The notes under the pieces: generated by a model | Seen by the model: the letters and a program-made list of their open reading frames with translations, nothing else | What the model was told of the DNA's origin: nothing | Databases searched by the model: none | Part shown: one piece after another, positions 1 through 11,800 of the stretch | Layout: every line of letters begins with the position of its first letter | How positions within the stretch are numbered: position 1 is the stretch's first letter | Source: Tetrahymena elliotti 4EA | Taxonomy: Eukaryota > Ciliophora > Oligohymenophorea > Hymenostomatida > Tetrahymenidae | Reading direction: 5' to 3' | Assembly (NCBI GenBank): GCA_000231825.2 | Contig: JH720295.1 | Location: forward strand, 764,089 to 794,148 | DNA length: 30,060 bases | Program-made: the position numbers and the translations under genes

Positions 1-524
1 AATTATGCATTTTTGAATGAATAAAGTTCGATTTTAATTTATGAGAAACTTGGATGACTAATTTGGTTTGATTTACTTGATAATTATTAGGCTTGCTCAT
101 TTATTAATTTTAATTTTTTATTTCAGATTTCATTCAAATTTTCATGTTTTTCTCATTGCTATAAATATCTATTTATTCAATATTTATTTTTTAAAAGGAA
201 CAATGACATTGGTAAAGTAAGCAGATAAGGATTTAGATCAAAATATTTAAAAGCAAAAAGATTAGTTTAATCACTTTTAATAGTTTGAATAATAATTTTA
301 AAATAATTATTCCATATAATTATAATTCATATCAGTTTAATTAGATACCAAAAGTAAATAAAAAATATTAGTTGAAAATGACAACATATTTATTTTTCTA
401 TCTTAATTTGATATATTTTATCAATTAAATTAAATTTTTATACTTGTTTGTTGTAATTTCATTCATATTATCCAAATAAAAATTCCTAAAAAATTTGATG
501 CAAATTAAAGTTTTTAAATGTTTG
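1..524. other. AT-rich intergenic sequence
   Basis: No gene with recognisable motifs. A stretch open under the ciliate code starts at the ATG at 202 and runs into the duplicated upstream region of gene A. It is glutamine-rich only because TAA/TAG triplets are frequent, so it is not called as a gene. Confidence 0.5.
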
Positions 525-1503
525 TTTTGAATGATAATAAATTTAATTTATTGTTTTTAATTAAATAATAGTAATAATGTAAAATATTATCTTAGAATTT
601 GTTTATCTTTTTGATTTTTGATCAGATAAAAAATTAAAAAGGAATTTGAATAAATCAAAAGTAGTTAGTTAGTTATTAATAATTTAATTAAATAAAAATT
701 GTTAATCACAAAATAAATAAAAAAAGAAGTCAAGATATCTTGTAATAAGATACGAGTATTTCAAATCTTCTTTTGCAATTTATGTTTTTAACATATAAAA
801 AACAAATATTATGGAAAATAACAAAAATGTCTTTTCTTCAAATCATGTTCTTTAATTTTGTATTCATTTTTAGGAAGATTTTAAATCTTGTAATAAAAAT
901 CTTAAATTTCATATCAAGCAAAATGCTTTGAAAGTTATTATAGCATTTTAGCTTTTTTAAGTCTTTTTTATGATTTAATCCATAACTCATACTGAATAAA
1001 CAAACCATTAGATATTAATCAGTTTAAAATATTCACAAAATTAAACTAAAATTCTGAGATTTCTATCAAATAAAATTATTTTCTTAATTGCTTTGAGGCT
1101 GTCATCTGAAGTAGACATGCTCCTTATCAAAATTTTAGACAGAATCTGACATATATTTGTTTGTTTTTCTGTCAGGAGTAATGTTTTTTTTAGTAAAAAA
1201 ATATATTATGTATTATTCAATCAAGATTCTCTATATTTTAATACTCTTAACTAATTATAAATTTAATAAATTTTAGCCTTTTTTTATCTTCTTTGAAAAA
1301 TGTTTTAATATATGCTATAAGCATCATGCGTACACATTTATTTCATTTTTAGAAAAACCTTTTTGAGTTATCAGGCAGCTAGAATTTCTCGTATAACCTT
1401 TAATATTCATACACTAGTCTAACTTTTATATTTTTTATAAATTAAGCAAACATTTAATAATCTATAAGTACAAAATATATTAATACATAAAGAAATAAAT
1501 AAT
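525..1503 (+). repeat. Upstream duplication unit, copy 1 (promoter/5' region of gene A)
   Basis: About 1 kb shared with the regions ahead of 7465 and 8831, and in part with 13930-14440. Shared blocks in order: an AT-rich block from about 530; the block TTTTTGATTTTTGATCAGAT near 610; a GAAG...CTTCTTTT stem region near 725-775; a block with a GACAGAA...TTCTGTC inverted repeat near 1138-1175; TTTTTGAGTTATCAGGCAGC near 1361; and an AT-rich leader before the ATG. This is likely promoter and 5' UTR carried along with the gene. Left edge approximate. Confidence 0.75.
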
Positions 1504-4500
1504 ATGGGTAATAAAGCATCAAAGAAAGAGGGCAGAATTAAGAATAATTAATCTCATTAAATAGCAAAGTTAGAGGAAAAAATAATTGAAGATTTTCTTA
1601 AGAAATATCAATATGAATAATAATAGATATTAGAAAAAGGAGATTTCAGTATGGCAGTTAAGGCATTTTCAGAAAAATCAGAATGTTTAGTAGCTATTAA
1701 AATCTTTATGAAGATTAAGGTATAAAACTAGATGTTAGAAGAATTAAAGAAAGATACCAAGATTCTTGAAAATCTTAAGAACTAGAGATATGTCTTAAAA
1801 ATTATTGAAAGGATTTAAGATGATTAACAAGGATTAGTTGCCATAGTTACTGAGTTTTGTGATTGTAAATTAGATCTTCAAAATTAATATCATTAATACA
1901 ATTTATCATAGGTAATTTAACAACGCTATTTGACTTAAACTAATTTGATTATGAATAAGTCTTGGTTATAACTTACCAGTTATTGAAGGGTTTACTTATC
2001 CTTGAAGAGAATGGTATCATTCATAGTGATCTTAAGCCTGAAAATATTTTATTTAGTAAATAAAGAAATACGTTCTTGATTGGTATCAAATTTATTATAT
2101 TATATCAAAATTTTAAAATACTTAACTAATAAAAAAGATGAAAATAAATTATCTAAGAGCATGACAGATACTTCTTCTCAAAACACTTTGAATGTAAAAT
2201 TGATTAAATGAATTGAATTAATTTCTTTTTAATCATGAAGTATCTCTGTGACAATCTTTATTACTAGTCTCCTGAAGTTATAACTAAGCAAAAGCCATAC
2301 ACAATAAAAGTAATTGAAATATTACATATAAATGAACATAAATTGTTAAAATTTTAAAGGTTGATGTTTTCTCAATTGGATTAATCTTAATTGAGACTTT
2401 TCTGAAGAGAAAACTTACTCCTATAGAATAGAAGGGATTGAAATTGTAAAGTTTATTTAGAGTAATTCCTTCCCTATAAAGCTCAGAATAATTGGAATTT
2501 GTGAATAAAATACTTTCCAAAATGGTAGAACCAGACAAAGATCTAAGGCTTTCGCCAATAGCTTTACTCTAGAATTTAAATTCATTCAACATCAATGAGA
2601 ATTGTCTTAAGAAACTAAAAATAAAAAAAGAACTAAGAAAAATTTGTATATATACAGTGAGTGAAATTTCCAAAGCAGTAAATTGTGATATTGTAGAAAT
2701 AAAAATTAAGTAAGATTTAATTAGCTTATAAAAGAATTCATGCTCAAATATTTTTAAAGAAAACAAAAAATAAACACAATTAATTTAAATAATTAATTTT
2801 TTTAAATTTGGCTTCAAAAATTTTGAGGGAAGATTTTGATTGATTAAATTATTTCTTACTTTCAATATCCTTTCTATTGATTGCTATTTTCAAAACAATT
2901 TTGTTATTTTCTAAGTAGTGGCAATATAACTGGAGTAGAAGGAGTAAAAAATCTAGGAATGAGCTTAGAAAAGTGCTAAAATATCAGTTCTTTGAATCTG
3001 GATCTTTTGTAATTTCTTTTGAATACTTATTTGATAAGGTTTTTAAGCAAATGATTAATTAAGTATAAAATAAACAAAGAAAGAAAGTAAATAAAAGAGA
3101 TTAAATATTTACTTATTAACTTAATAATCAATTTATTTAGTTATTTTTTACTTATTTCCAAAATAAATTAAATCAAATTTGTTATTTTATGAATAGTTAA
3201 AATTATATTGGTGCAGAAGGAGCAAAAAATTTAGGAATGAGTTTAGAAAAGTGTCCAAATATCTGTTCTTTGAATCTAAATCTTAGGTATTTTTTAAATA
3301 TTCAATTGATTAAGTTTTTATGCACTGTTTTTGATGAAATATTTATTTATCAATTTACTTTTTTATTTATTTATTACTTTCTATTTTATCACTATTTTTT
3401 TCTTATTTTCAAATCACCTTAAAACTAATTTATTATTTTATGAGTAGTAGGAATAGTCTTGGCTCAGAAGGAGCAAAAAATATGGGAGTGAGCTTAGAAA
3501 AGTGTCAATTTATTGTTTCTTTGAATCTCGATCTTTCGTAATTTAATTAAATATTGATTTATTAGGATTATAAGCAAAATTAATTAAGTGCAAAAAAACA
3601 TAGTCAGTAAGTAAATAAATGCTATTTTTGATTAAATAGACATTTATTAATCAATATATTTACTAACTTATTTATTTATTATTTACTTTCTATTTTTTAA
3701 TGTATTTCATCTTATTTTAAAATTTGTTTGAGTAGTGACAATAATGTTGGTGCTGAAGGAGCAAAAAATATAGGAACGAGCTTAGAAAAGTTGCAAAATA
3801 TCAGTTCTTTGAGTCTAAATCTCAGGTAATTTTTTAAATAAATAATCCTTTAAAAGAAATAAATCTGTAAATAAGTAATGAGTAACTAGTAAAAACTGCT
3901 TTTTACTCAATATTTATTTTAGTTTATTTGTTTCTTATTTATCTGTTTTCAAATCTTCTAATAATAAATTGTTATTTTCCAATTAGTGGAAATAACCTTC
4001 TTACAGAAGGACTAAAATATATTGGAATGAGCTTAGAAAAGTGCCTCAATATCAGTTCTTTGAATCTCGATCTAAGGTAATTTTTTTAAAACATGATTGA
4101 ATTAAGGTTTTAAGCCAATGATAAATAAAGATTTATTCTTTATTTTTTATTTTCAATTTTCTTATCTATCTATCACTTCTTATAATACAAAAATAAAAAT
4201 TTCTTTTCTGAGTATTTAACAAATTGGTGCAGAAGGGGCAAATAATATTGGAATGAGCTTAGAAAAGTGCCACAATATCAGATCTTTGAATCTAAATCTT
4301 TAGTAATTTTATTTATTAATCAATCAATCAATTAAAATATTTATCATTTACTAATTTATTTTTTTATTTTTTACTTTCAATTTTTTTTCTATTGCTTCTT
4401 TTATCAAAAATATTGAAACAAAAAATGTTATATTCTGATTAGTTGGACAGATCTTGGTGTAGAAGGAGCAAAAAATATTGGGGTGAGCTTAGAAAAATGT

Positions 4501-5665
4501 TCAAATATCAGTTGTTTAAATCTCTCTCTTCGGTAATTATGTTAAATACTGATTTAATTATGTTTTTAAGCAAATGATTAATTAAGTACAAATAAATCAA
4601 AGAGATTAAATAAGTAAACACTTATAATAATTAAAAGCTACTTATAATTAATCAAATTCTTGATTTATTTACTTATTCGTTACTTTCAATTTTCTTATCT
4701 ATTTCTTCTTATTTTCAATATAAATTTAAATAAATTGTTATTTTTTATTTAGTGGAAATAATCTTGGTTCAGAAGGAGCAAAGTGTATTGGAATGAGCTT
4801 AGAAAAGTGTCACAATATCAAATACTTGACTCTCAATCTAAGGTAATTTTATTAGGGTTTTAAGCAAATGATTAATTTAAAACAAAAAAACTAAAGAAAG
4901 TTAAGCAAAAACTGATTTTAATTTAATATTTATTTACTGATTTCTTTATTTCTTACTTTGTATTTTTTTATCAATTTTTAAAACGAATTTATTATTTTCT
5001 GAGCAGTTACAATAATCTTGGTGCAGAAGGAGCAAACAGTATTGGAATGAACTTAGAAAAATGCCAAAATATATGTTCATTGAATTTAGATATAAGGTAA
5101 TTTTATTAAACACTTATTTTTCAAAATTAAATAAGTAATGTGACAAATAAATAACAGCATATTTTTATTAAGCATAATAAAACAATCAATCAAATTAATT
5201 AAAAATTTACTAACCAGTTTATTGATTTATTTATTATTTTCAAAACAAATTAAAATAAATTGTTATTTACTGAATAGCGCAAATGAACTTGGTGAAGAAG
5301 GAGTAGCAAAAAGTGTTGGCAAAAGCTTATAGAAGTGTCAAAATATCGGTACTTTGAATTTAGATATAAGGTAATATTGTTAAACACTGATTTAATTAGT
5401 TATATAAGCAAATTGTTAATTAAGTATAATAAAAAGAACAAAAGAAAGTAAATAAGTAAATAATTAAGTTATAAGTAAAAGCTCCTTTTGATTAAATATT
5501 TAAAATAAAAGAAAGAATACATCATTAAAATATATTTTTAATAATATTTAATTTTTTTATTATTTATTAAAAAGTCAAAATTATATTGGTGAAAAAGCAG
5601 TAGAAGAGTTAACATCAATACTCTTAAAAGTAAGAGGATTAGTTGAATTAAGAAAGAGAGTTTGA
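1504..5665 (+). CDS. Gene A: myristoylated-type protein kinase with C-terminal LRR array (possible frameshift)
   Basis: Sister of gene B. Exons: 1504-2082 (see below), 2138-2193, 2241-2309, 2360-2709, then LRR exons at 2919-3008, 3197-3286, 3448-3537, 3736-3825, 3987-4076, 4213-4302, 4443-4532, 4753-4842, 5007-5096, 5278-5370 and a terminal 5575-5665 ending in TGA. All junctions are GT-AG and phases agree from exon 2 on. The protein starts MGNKASKK, an N-myristoylation-type signal. The kinase domain has the VAIK lysine, catalytic loop HSDLKPEN, DEN where DFG is expected, SPE for APE, and DVFSIG. The LRR units follow the ribonuclease-inhibitor pattern. Relative to gene B, 4 nt are missing near 1909 (CATACATA became CATA), giving a TGA at 1984. 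A 68-nt intron at 1912-1979 would restore the frame (659 aa) but would remove about 24 residues of the kinase C-lobe. It is either a young pseudogene or a gene with a new intron. Confidence 0.75.
2919..5665 (+). repeat. Tandem LRR exon-intron cassettes of gene A (11 units)
   Basis: Nine exons of exactly 90 nt, one of 93 nt and a terminal one of 91 nt including the stop, spaced 226-310 bp. Each adds one nucleotide to a codon split across the intron, then 29 codons (30 in the tenth), then two nucleotides. The unit is about GNxLGxEGAKNIGMSLEKCx followed by NISxLNLxL. Introns are alike too: most run from GTAATTTTATTAAAT, through a pyrimidine-rich stretch, to AAATTTGTTATTTTCTGAGTAG. Exon plus intron were therefore duplicated together. 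The sixth exon uses the AG two positions upstream of where most units have TAG. Confidence 0.9.
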
Positions 5666-6384
5666 AATGTTTATCCAATACTAATGAAATAATAAACACT
5701 AATGGTTTTTTAAATTATTAAAGGATAATTAATTACTTGAATAATATTTTATATTTTGTAATGCTTACCTACTTATTTCCAAACTATAAAGGAAACAATC
5801 AATATTGATAGTTTCTTAAAATTTATTTTTTATGTATGCATTGTATTAAATTTGTTTAAATTTTATTAAAATTAGATACCACAGCTTATAAACTTTTCAA
5901 ATTAAAACTAAATTTTAATAAAATACAGCTCTAGCAATGAATTTTTACAAAATAATTAATTAAAAATACATAAATTTAATTTTGTCAATAATCAATTGAA
6001 TTTCCCTCTTTATTAATAACTTATTGCATTCCGTTAAATATAAGATTAATAGATGTTTGTTAGAATTTATTTCTAATTTTTAAAAAGAATTTTAAAGCTC
6101 TTTTTTCATTTAATAATTAATGAAGCACAAAACATTCTTTTTTTATTCTGCGAATTCAAAATTTGCAACCAAATTTTGAGAAAATTAATATGAATAGATA
6201 TTTAATTTATGTTAATTTTCCAAATTAATAATTTTTTGAATTTAAATTTTTAATTTAAGCTTTTTTTTTGTGAAAATCTCAACTAAATTTAGTGTATTAT
6301 AGATTGTATGCATATTAAACTTTATTTAGAAAAAATATTTTTTATTATCTAAATAATAAAATTTAAATTTTCAAACTCCTATTT
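5666..6384. other. 3' flank of gene A and intergenic sequence
   Basis: The first ~200 bp after the stop (to about 5875) resemble the 3' flank of gene B (13407 to about 13575), so the duplicated unit extended past the gene. The rest is AT-rich with no gene recognised. Confidence 0.55.
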
Positions 6385-7464
6385 AGAATGATAATAAATT
6401 TAATTTATTGTTTTTTATTAAATAATTGTAATATTATTATGTAAGATAACAAAAATATCTTAAATCTGTTTATGTTCTTTATTTTTGATCAGATAAACTA
6501 ATTAAAAAGGAATTAGAGAAAAGTTCTTCATCATAAAATATTGGAAAAAAGAAGTCAAGATATCTTGTTTATTAATAAGATTACTTGTAATTCAAATCTT
6601 CTTTTGCAAATTGTGTTTTTAACCAAAAAAAAACTTATATTATGAAAAAGAACAAAATGCATTTTCATCAAATTAAGTTCTTCGTTATGTATTAATTTTA
6701 GGAAGATTTTAAATCTCATAATAAAAAGCTTAAATTTCATATTAAGTAAAATATTTTGAAAATTATTTTTAGCTTTTTAAGCTTGTTTTATTATTTAATC
6801 CATCTCTCATACTAAATAAACCAAAACATCTTAATCAGTTTAAAAACAAAAGCAAATTTCTCCTCATTTCTTAGATTTCAATAGAATGAAATCATTTTCT
6901 TAATTGTTTTGAGAATACCATCTGAAGTTTACAAGCTCCTAATTAAAAATTTAAACAGAGTCTGACAAACTGTTTGTTTTTCTGTCTGGAATAATATATT
7001 TTTAAGCACAAAAATATATGATGTATCAATCAATCAAGATAGTTTAATTTTATATTTTGAAGGAATTGTTGATAAAATAAATAATTTTTTTGAATTAATG
7101 AAAAATTTAGCCAATTTAAAATATTTCAAAGTAACTTTCATATTTAAAAATCTTCAAACTCTTTAAATATACTTCTTTTTTTCTCATTTTTTACTTTGAC
7201 ACAATTACTAAAAACTCTACTCTTAAATCTATATATATTTAATACACTTTAATCTTTTTAATCTACTTTAAAAAATATTTTAATTTATGCTCTTAGCAGC
7301 ATATATGTACATAATTATTTGATTTTCAGAAAACATTTTTGAGTTATCAGGTAGCTAGAATTTTTAAATTTACCTTTAATATTCATACGCTAAACCTAAC
7401 TTTTATATTCTTTATAAATTAAGAAAACATTTAATAATTTATTATTAATACATAAAGAAATAAT
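6385..7464 (+). repeat. Upstream duplication unit, copy 2
   Basis: Matches copy 1 block for block: TTTATTTTTGATCAGATAAA near 6479, AAGATATCTTG near 6557, AATCTTCTTTTGC near 6596, TCTGTCTGGAATAAT near 6981, and TTTTTGAGTTATCAGGTAGC near 7337. It contains extra sequence around 7070-7250 compared with copy 1. It leads into a truncated kinase copy. Confidence 0.75.
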
Positions 7465-7778
7465 ATGGATAATAAAATATCAAAGTAACGGGATAAAATT
7501 ATAGAAGATTAACCAGATTAAATAGCATAGCGAGATGAAATAATTGAAGATTTTCTCAAGGAATATCAATATGAATAACAATAGGTATTAGTAAAAGGAG
7601 ATTTCTCTATGGTAATCAAACTATTTTTGGAAAAATCAGAATGTTTAGTAACTATCAAAGTCTTTAAGAAGATTAAGGGATAAAGCTAGATTGAGTTAGA
7701 AGAATTAGAGAAAGAAAGATATCAAGATTTTAGAAAAACTGAAGAACAAGACATATGTCTTACAAATTGTTGAAAATT
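7465..7778 (+). pseudogene. Truncated kinase-LRR copy (N-terminal fragment)
   Basis: Reads in parallel with the first ~105 codons of genes A and B and then stops matching. Three defects are visible. The second codon is GAT instead of GGT, so the N-terminal glycine needed for myristoylation is lost. VAIK reads VTIK. A 4-nt AAGA duplication near 7711-7718 shifts the frame and gives TGA at 7771-7773. After about 7780 the sequence passes directly into the upstream region of gene B, so the rest of the kinase and the whole LRR array are missing. This is best explained by unequal recombination within the tandem family. Confidence 0.85.
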
Positions 7779-7799
7779 AAATTCGTATGGTGATTATAA

Positions 7800-8830
7800 T
7801 AGCAAAAATATATTCTTATTTGCTTGTCTTTTTGATTTTTGATCAGATACACAAATTAATAAGAAATCTGAAAAAATTAAGATAGCCAGTTATTAAGATA
7901 TTAATTCAATTAAAATTTTTAATAACAAAATAAAGGAAAAAAGAAGCCAAAATATCTTTTTTATTATTAAGATACTAGTATTTCAAATATTCTTTTCCAA
8001 ATAATGAAAATAACAACATACAAAAAACAAATATTATGGAAAATAAATAACAAAATTTCTATTCTTCTTTAATTTTGTTTTCATTTTTAGGAAGATTTTT
8101 GGTTTAGAAATAACAATATTAAATTTTATAAAAAGCAAAATATTTTGAAAATTTAAGTTTCTAAGCCCATTTATTATTTAATCCATATTCATACTAAATA
8201 AACAATAATGTCTGAATTAGTTTAAAATATCAAAAAATATTCTACTCAAATCCTGAGATTTCTATCAAATAAAATTGTTTTCTTAATTTTTTTGAGTAGA
8301 TCATCTGAAGTTGACATACTCCTTATTAAAAATTTCAACAGAACCTGACACATATTTGTTTTTTTTTCTGTCAAGAATAATATTTTTTTAGCAAAAAATA
8401 TATTATGTTCCAATCAATCAAGATACTTTAATTTTATATTTTGAGAAATTAATAAAATAAATAATTTTATATGAATTAATCTATCATAAAACCAGCTTAA
8501 AATATTTCAAAGTAAATTTAAAGTTTAAAAATCTTCATTTTCTTTAAATATGCCCATTTTTTTTTACTATGACACTATTATTTAAAACTCTTACAATAAA
8601 ATTTAATCTGCTTTTGCCTTTTTTATCTACTTTAAAAAATGTTTTCATGTATACTATGATTTACAATTATTTTATTTTTTAGAAAACCTTTTTGAGTTAT
8701 CAGGCAGCTCTAATTTTTGATATAACCTTTAATATTCATAGACTACCAACTTTTATATTTTTTATAAATTAAGAAAACATTTAATAATTTATAAGTAGAA
8801 AATATATTAATACATAAAGAAATAAATAAT
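7800..8830 (+). repeat. Upstream duplication unit, copy 3 (promoter/5' region of gene B)
   Basis: Collinear with copies 1 and 2: TTTTTGATTTTTGATCAGAT near 7830, AAAAAAGAAGCCAAAATATC near 7937, TTTCTGTCAAGAATAAT near 8367, TTTTTGAGTTATCAGGCAGC near 8690. It begins directly at the breakpoint of the truncated copy. Confidence 0.75.
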
Positions 8831-11800
8831 ATGGGTAATAAAACATCAAAGAAAGAGGGCATAATTAAGAGTGATTAGTCTCATTAAATAGTATAGTTAG
8901 AAGCCAAAATAATTGAAGATTTTCTCAAGAAATATCAATATGAATAACAATAAGTATTACGAAAAGGAAATTTCTTTGTTGTAGTCAAGGCATTTTCAGA
9001 AAAATCAGAGTCTTTAGTGGCTATTAAAGTCTTTAAGAAGATCAAGGGATATAGCTAGATTGATTTAGAAGAATTAGATAAAGATATCTAGATTATTTAA
9101 AAGCTTAAGAATGAGGCATATTTTTTACAAATTATTGAAAAATTTGAAGATGATTAACAAGGATTAGTTGCCATAGTTACTGAATTTTGCGATTGTAATA
9201 TTGATTATCTAAATTATTATTATTAACATGAGTTATCATACATAGGCAATTTAACAACAATATTTGAGTTAAACTAATTTGCCTATGAATAAGTCTTGGC
9301 TATGACTTACCAGTTGTTGAAGGCTTTGCTGATCCTTGAAGAAAAGGATATCATTCATAGTGATCTTAAGCCGGAAAATATTTTATTTAGTAAATAAAGA
9401 AATCAGTTCTTGATTGGTATCAAATTTATTATATATATCAAAATTTTAAAATACTTAACTAATAAAAAAGATTATAATAGATTATCTAAGATCATGACAG
9501 ATTCTTCTTCTTAGAACACATAGAATGTAAAATTAGCTAAATGAGTTGAATTAATACACTAATTTCTTTTTTTAATCATGAAGTATCTCTGTGACAATCT
9601 TTATTACTAGTCCCCTGAAGTTATAACTTAGCAAAAGCCATACACAATAAAAGTAATTGAAATATTACATAAATATGAGCATAAATTATTAAACTTTAAA
9701 GGTTGATATTTTCTCAATTGGATTAATCTTAATTGAAGCTTTTCTTAAGAGAAGACTTACTCCTATGGAATGGAAAGGATTGAAATTGTAAAGCTTATTT
9801 AGAGTAATTCCTACCTTGTAAAACTCTGAATAATTTGAATTTGTGAATAAAATACTTTCCAAAATGGTTGAACCAGACAAAGATTTAAGGCTTTAGCCAA
9901 TAGCTTTAATCTAGAATTTAAATGAATTTGATATCAATGAAAATTGTCTTAAGAAACTAAGAATAAAAAAAGAACTAAAAAAAATTTCCATAACCACAAT
10001 TGACGAAATTTCCAGAGTAATTGATTATGACACTGTAGAAATAAAGATTACGTAAAGAAATTCGCTTTATATTTAAAATCATAATCATAATAACTTATTT
10101 AAAATTTATTTTAAATTATAAATTCATAATCAACTAATCAAATATTTTTAATTTGACTTCAAAACTTTTTGAGGGAAGATTTTCATTCTAAATTATTTCA
10201 ATTCACTTCTATCAATCACTATCACTTCTTATTTTCAAAATAAATTTGTTATTTTTTGAGTAGTGCTGATTTACTTGGTCCAGAAGGTGCAAAAAATATT
10301 GGAACGAGCTTAAAAAAGTGCCAGAATATCAGTTCTTTGAATCTTGATTTAAGGTAATTTGATTAAGTATTGACTTTATTAGGTTAACAAGCAATTAATT
10401 AATTAATTCAACTCAATATGAAGAAATAAAATAAGTGAGCAAGTATTTTAAAGCTTAAAATAAATAAATTTTTATTAAATTACTAGTTTATTTTTTTCTT
10501 ACTTTGAATTTTCTTATCTAATTCTTCTTATTTCCAAAAAATTAAATCTATTTTGTTATTTTCTGAGTAGTTACAATTAACTTGGTGCAGAAGGAGCAAA
10601 AAATATTGGAATGAGCTTAGAAAAATGTTATAATATTAGTTCTTTGAATCTCAATGTCTAGTAATTTTATTAAATATTGATTTAATTGTGTTTATAAGCA
10701 AATGATTAATTAAGTACAAAAGAAATAAAGAAACAAGGTATATAAAAACTGCTTAAATTTTTTATTATTTGATCAAAAAATCAATAATAGAGACATTTAT
10801 TTATTGTTTCTTTATTTCTTAAAACCCATCTTATTTTCAAACAAATTAAAACAAATTTGTTATTTTATGAGCAGGTAAAATAATCTTGGCTCAGCAGGAG
10901 CAAAAAATCTCGGAATAAGCTTAGAAAAGTGTCAAAATATCAGTACTTTGAATCTTGATCTTCGGTAATTTTTATTAAATATATTTAATTAGGTTTTTAA
11001 TCAAATGATGAATTAGTACAAAAGAAATAAATTAAATAAATAAAAGCTGCTCAGATTAAATATTTATTGATTAACCTAACAATCAATCAATTTATTTTTT
11101 ATTTCTTTCTTTTATTTTTTTTATATTTCTATTTATTCCAAATTTTACTTTATTTTTTGAACTCTCATAAAAATTTGTTCAAATTTAAAAATATCAAGTT
11201 AATCAAAATATTAAACAAATTAAATCAAATTTATTATTTTATGACTAGTGGAAATGATCTTGGTGCAGAAGGAGCAAAAAATATAGGAATGAGTTTAGAA
11301 AAGTGTCCAAATATCAGTTTTTTAAATCTAAATCTTAGGTAATTTTTTTCAATATTTAATTAATTAGGTTTCTAAGCATTTGATTAATTAAGCTTAAAAA
11401 AAAAAATAAAATAAATAAGAAATGAGAAACAAGTAAAAGCTGTTTTTGATTAAATATTTATTTAATAATTAATTTATTTCTTAGTTTAAATTTTCTTAAG
11501 TATCTCATCATCTTTTCAAATCTACTTTAAAAAAATTTGTTATTTTCGTAGTGCAAATAGTCTTGGTGAAGAAGGAGCAAAAAATCTAGGAAAGAGCTTA
11601 GAAAAATGTCAAAATATTATTTCTTTAAGTCTAAATTTAGAGTAATTTTATTAAAAATGCTGATCTGATTTTTTAGGATTTATAATTAATTAAGCACTAA
11701 AAAAGGAAAGAAAGTAATAAATAAATAATTTAAAGTAACCTTTGATTAAATATTTATTTATTATTTCTTATTTTATCTTTCTTATCTATCTATTCTTATT

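Noticed and set aside
202..654. 150-codon frame open under the ciliate code upstream of gene A
   Set aside because: Its second half lies in the duplicated upstream region, composition is Q/I/F/N as expected from AT-rich noncoding DNA, and no motif is seen.
2284..2766. Minus-strand frames opposite gene A (and 9689-9880 opposite gene B)
   Set aside because: Antisense shadows of kinase exon 4, which has the motifs and correct splice phases.
6120..6740. About 200-codon minus-strand frame across upstream copy 2
   Set aside because: The matching region of copy 1 has an early TGA, so it is not conserved; residues are mostly K/I/N/F/L.
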